Assembly: GCA_018701055.1 (NCBI GenBank)
Contig: JABIUH010000166.1
Coordinates: 1-8,213 of the forward strand
DNA: 8,213 bases
Reading direction: 5' to 3'
From: Woeseia sp.
GTDB lineage: Bacteria > Pseudomonadota > Gammaproteobacteria > Steroidobacterales > Woeseiaceae
The notes beneath the pieces were generated by a model that did not search any database, was not told the origin of the DNA, and saw nothing but the letters and a program-made list of their open reading frames with translations. Positions 7,074-8,213 of this stretch are shown piece after piece. The translations under genes and the position numbers were made by a program. Positions within the stretch are counted from its first letter, which is position 1, and each line of letters opens with the position of its first letter.

Positions 7074-7156
7074 GCGTCATTACGAATCACGAAGTGATGA
7101 CGTAATTCGTTTCTTTCAATACCGATTGAAGCGCGTTGCTGCGCTCGCGATGACGC
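7074..7156 (+). repeat. REP-like palindromic element bounded by GCGTCAT / ATGACGC
   Basis: GCGTCAT at 7074-7080 and its inverse ATGACGC at 7150-7156 bound an 83-bp stretch. Inside are two smaller hairpins: ATTAC-TCAC-GAA-GTGA-GTAAT around 7079-7105, and AGCGC/GCGCT (7130-7134/7141-7145) with a 6-nt loop. Read on the minus strand, the right end (GCGTCATCGCGAGCGCAGCA) resembles the dispersed 'GTCATTGCGAGCG' repeats common in proteobacterial intergenic DNA. Only one copy lies in this window, so repetition in the genome is inferred, not seen. Confidence 0.5.
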
Positions 7157-7186
7157 ACTGAGCCCAGTCGCTGCCTGCGTTTTTTT
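7153..7186 (+). terminator. Possible intrinsic terminator after the amidase gene
   Basis: ACGCA (7153-7157) pairs with TGCGT (7176-7180), and an inner ACTG/CAGT stem (7157-7160/7165-7168) can form. Seven T residues run through 7180-7186. The stems are imperfect and separated by unpaired bases. The T-tract is the strongest evidence, and the strong hairpin just downstream may assist. It would serve the MBL-amidase transcript. Confidence 0.35.
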
Positions 7187-7188
7187 CT

Positions 7189-7219
7189 TGTGGGGTCAGA
7201 GTACTACTCTGACCCCACA
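7189..7219. repeat. Perfect 15-bp inverted repeat (TGTGGGGTCAGAGTA) with a 1-nt centre
   Basis: TGTGGGGTCAGAGTA at 7189-7203 is followed by a single C (7204) and its exact reverse complement at 7205-7219. A transcript in either direction would fold into a 14-bp hairpin with a 3-nt loop. There is no T-tract after it in either direction, so it is not a standard intrinsic terminator. 'GGGGTCAGAG...CTCTGACCCC' palindromes are, to my memory, frequent in gammaproteobacterial intergenic regions and often associated with REP-associated (Y1) transposases. It lies 6 bp beyond the 3' end of the convergent phzF-like gene. Confidence 0.85.
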
Positions 7220-7225
7220 TCGCTA

Positions 7226-8125
7226 TCAATCAATTTCGATCGTTCCTTCACATACCAATACGCAATTGCCACCAATCCAGGTTTGGATATGATCTCCCTG
7301 TCGATGCGCTCGTGCTTCTAAAACGCTCGGTCTGCCCATTTCAACGCCTTGCGAAATGCGCCAGGTCTGCTCAGCAGTGTTGTTAGGGTCATTGTGCATT
7401 AACAGTGCGACCAGGCCGCAGTTCGCACTGCCAGTGGCGGGGTCTTCTGCTACACCGTCGAACGGTGCGAACATGCGAGCACGAATATCGAACTCGTCGT
7501 TACTTCTTACGTACAGGTGAACGTCCGGTACGATTCCGTCATCGAGGAGTCGTTTAAACTCAGTCAAGTTGGCCTGAGCTCTCTGCAATGCGTCGCGCGT
7601 CGCAAGCTCGACCACTAAGAACGGCAGGCCAACGCCAGCAATCTGAGGCAAATGCGTTGAGGTGGCGATGTCTTGCTCGTCTAGTGAAAGCGCCTCTGCC
7701 ATCCTTGCAGCATCCACAGTCTTACCCAATGTTAGCCCTTGCGGAGCGGTCAGTTCGCAGTGGATTAAGTTGTTTTCATCATGCCTAATATCAACCGAAA
7801 CGGTGCCTGCCTCTTCGTCGAAATGGACCGTTTTTCCATCGTTGATATCTCCAAATTCACCGGTTTTGGCTAAAACAAAAGCGGTGCCGATGTTTGGGTG
7901 TCCTGCAAAAGGGACCTCAGTTGCCGGTGTAAATATGCGAACTGCGCGATCGTGCGCGTCATTTCCGGGAAATACGAACGTACTTTCAGAGAAGTTAAAC
8001 TCACGCGCGACCTGCTGCATTTCGGTTTTATTCAAATCGTTCGCGTCTGGCAATACCGCAAGTTGATTGCCGCCGAAGCGAGTGGTGGTAAAAACATCGC
8101 AGATGAAGTATTTGAATTTTCGCAT
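7226..8125 (-). CDS. PhzF-family epimerase/isomerase
   Basis: The protein has 299 residues, the normal length for the family. It shows the two-lobed diaminopimelate-epimerase-like fold signatures: 'DVFTTTRFGGNQLAVL' (10-25), 'NFSESTFVF' with catalytic E47 (PhzF Glu45), 'PATEVPFAGHPNIGTA' (67-82) with H76, and 'EDPATGSANCGLVALL' (227-242) with D228 (PhzF Asp208). The family isomerises small metabolites without cofactor. True PhzF acts in phenazine synthesis, but no other phz gene is present, so a phenazine role is unlikely and the natural substrate is unknown. There is no signal peptide, so it is cytoplasmic. The gene is convergent with the amidase across 170 bp of palindromic DNA. The ribosome binding site is weak (GAAGG about 12 nt before ATG). 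The 88 bp upstream of it, up to the window end, hold no clear feature. An ATG at 8209 could begin a divergent gene, but too little is visible. Confidence 0.92.
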   Translation of the reverse strand: MRKFKYFICDVFTTTRFGGNQLAVLPDANDLNKTEMQQVAREFNFSESTFVFPGNDAHDRAVRIFTPATEVPFAGHPNIGTAFVLAKTGEFGDINDGKTVHFDEEAGTVSVDIRHDENNLIHCELTAPQGLTLGKTVDAARMAEALSLDEQDIATSTHLPQIAGVGLPFLVVELATRDALQRAQANLTEFKRLLDDGIVPDVHLYVRSNDEFDIRARMFAPFDGVAEDPATGSANCGLVALLMHNDPNNTAEQTWRISQGVEMGRPSVLEARAHRQGDHIQTWIGGNCVLVCEGTIEID

Positions 8126-8213
8126 TATCGAATATGGCCTTCGGTTATCAACTGTTAGTAACTAAATGACAGTGTTCAATCCGCCAAGCTGATGGTGGTG
8201 AAACGAATATGAA

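Noticed and set aside
7662..8066. 134-residue plus-strand open frame.
   Set aside because: It is antisense to the well-supported PhzF-family gene, is Ser/Ala/Cys-rich with no recognisable motif, and has no ribosome binding site of note.
7226..8125. Phenazine biosynthesis locus, from the PhzF-like protein.
   Set aside because: No phzA/B/D/E/G-like gene is present. PhzF-family proteins are common as stand-alone enzymes of unknown substrate.

Overview
The window looks like chromosomal DNA from a free-living, probably marine or environmental gammaproteobacterium. The main reason is the C-terminal end of an RdgC-like protein at the left edge, since RdgC is essentially confined to beta- and gammaproteobacteria. 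Base composition near 50% GC, several Sec-exported enzymes, and REP-like palindromes of a type common in gammaproteobacteria fit this. No tRNA, rRNA, CRISPR array, integrase or transposase gene is visible.

Layout, left to right: (1) the 3' end of rdgC with an intrinsic terminator overlapping its stop codon; (2) a decayed small gene (361-589) resembling DUF1330/dimeric alpha-beta-barrel proteins, split between two frames; (3) a GNAT N-acetyltransferase, probably starting at a TTG; (4) four plus-strand genes for exported proteins: an NHL-type six-bladed propeller related to peptidyl-alpha-hydroxyglycine lyase (PAL), an M20 metallopeptidase, a metallo-beta-lactamase-fold hydrolase with unusual metal ligands, and an amidase-signature lipoprotein closest in its active-site blocks to peptide amidase (Pam); (5) a convergent intergenic stretch (7056-7225) with a REP-like repeat, a T-tract and a perfect 15-bp inverted repeat; (6) a minus-strand PhzF-family epimerase/isomerase gene.

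The exported genes share direction and a secreted, hydrolytic character. The gaps are 139 nt (propeller to M20), 105 nt (M20 to MBL, containing its own promoter-like box) and 72 nt (MBL to amidase). The last two genes are the most likely operon; the others may be separate units. A reasonable inference is a periplasmic or envelope module for scavenging peptides or amides: the M20 enzyme would cleave small peptides and the Pam-like enzyme would remove amide nitrogen. The propeller and the MBL enzyme may act on related substrates, but their substrates cannot be read from sequence.

I see no clearly new multi-gene defence or mobile system. The points most worth a second look are the altered metal site of the MBL protein, its apparently leaderless promoter, the PAL-like/M20/Pam-like gene association, the decayed DUF1330-like gene, and the two palindromic repeats between the convergent genes.
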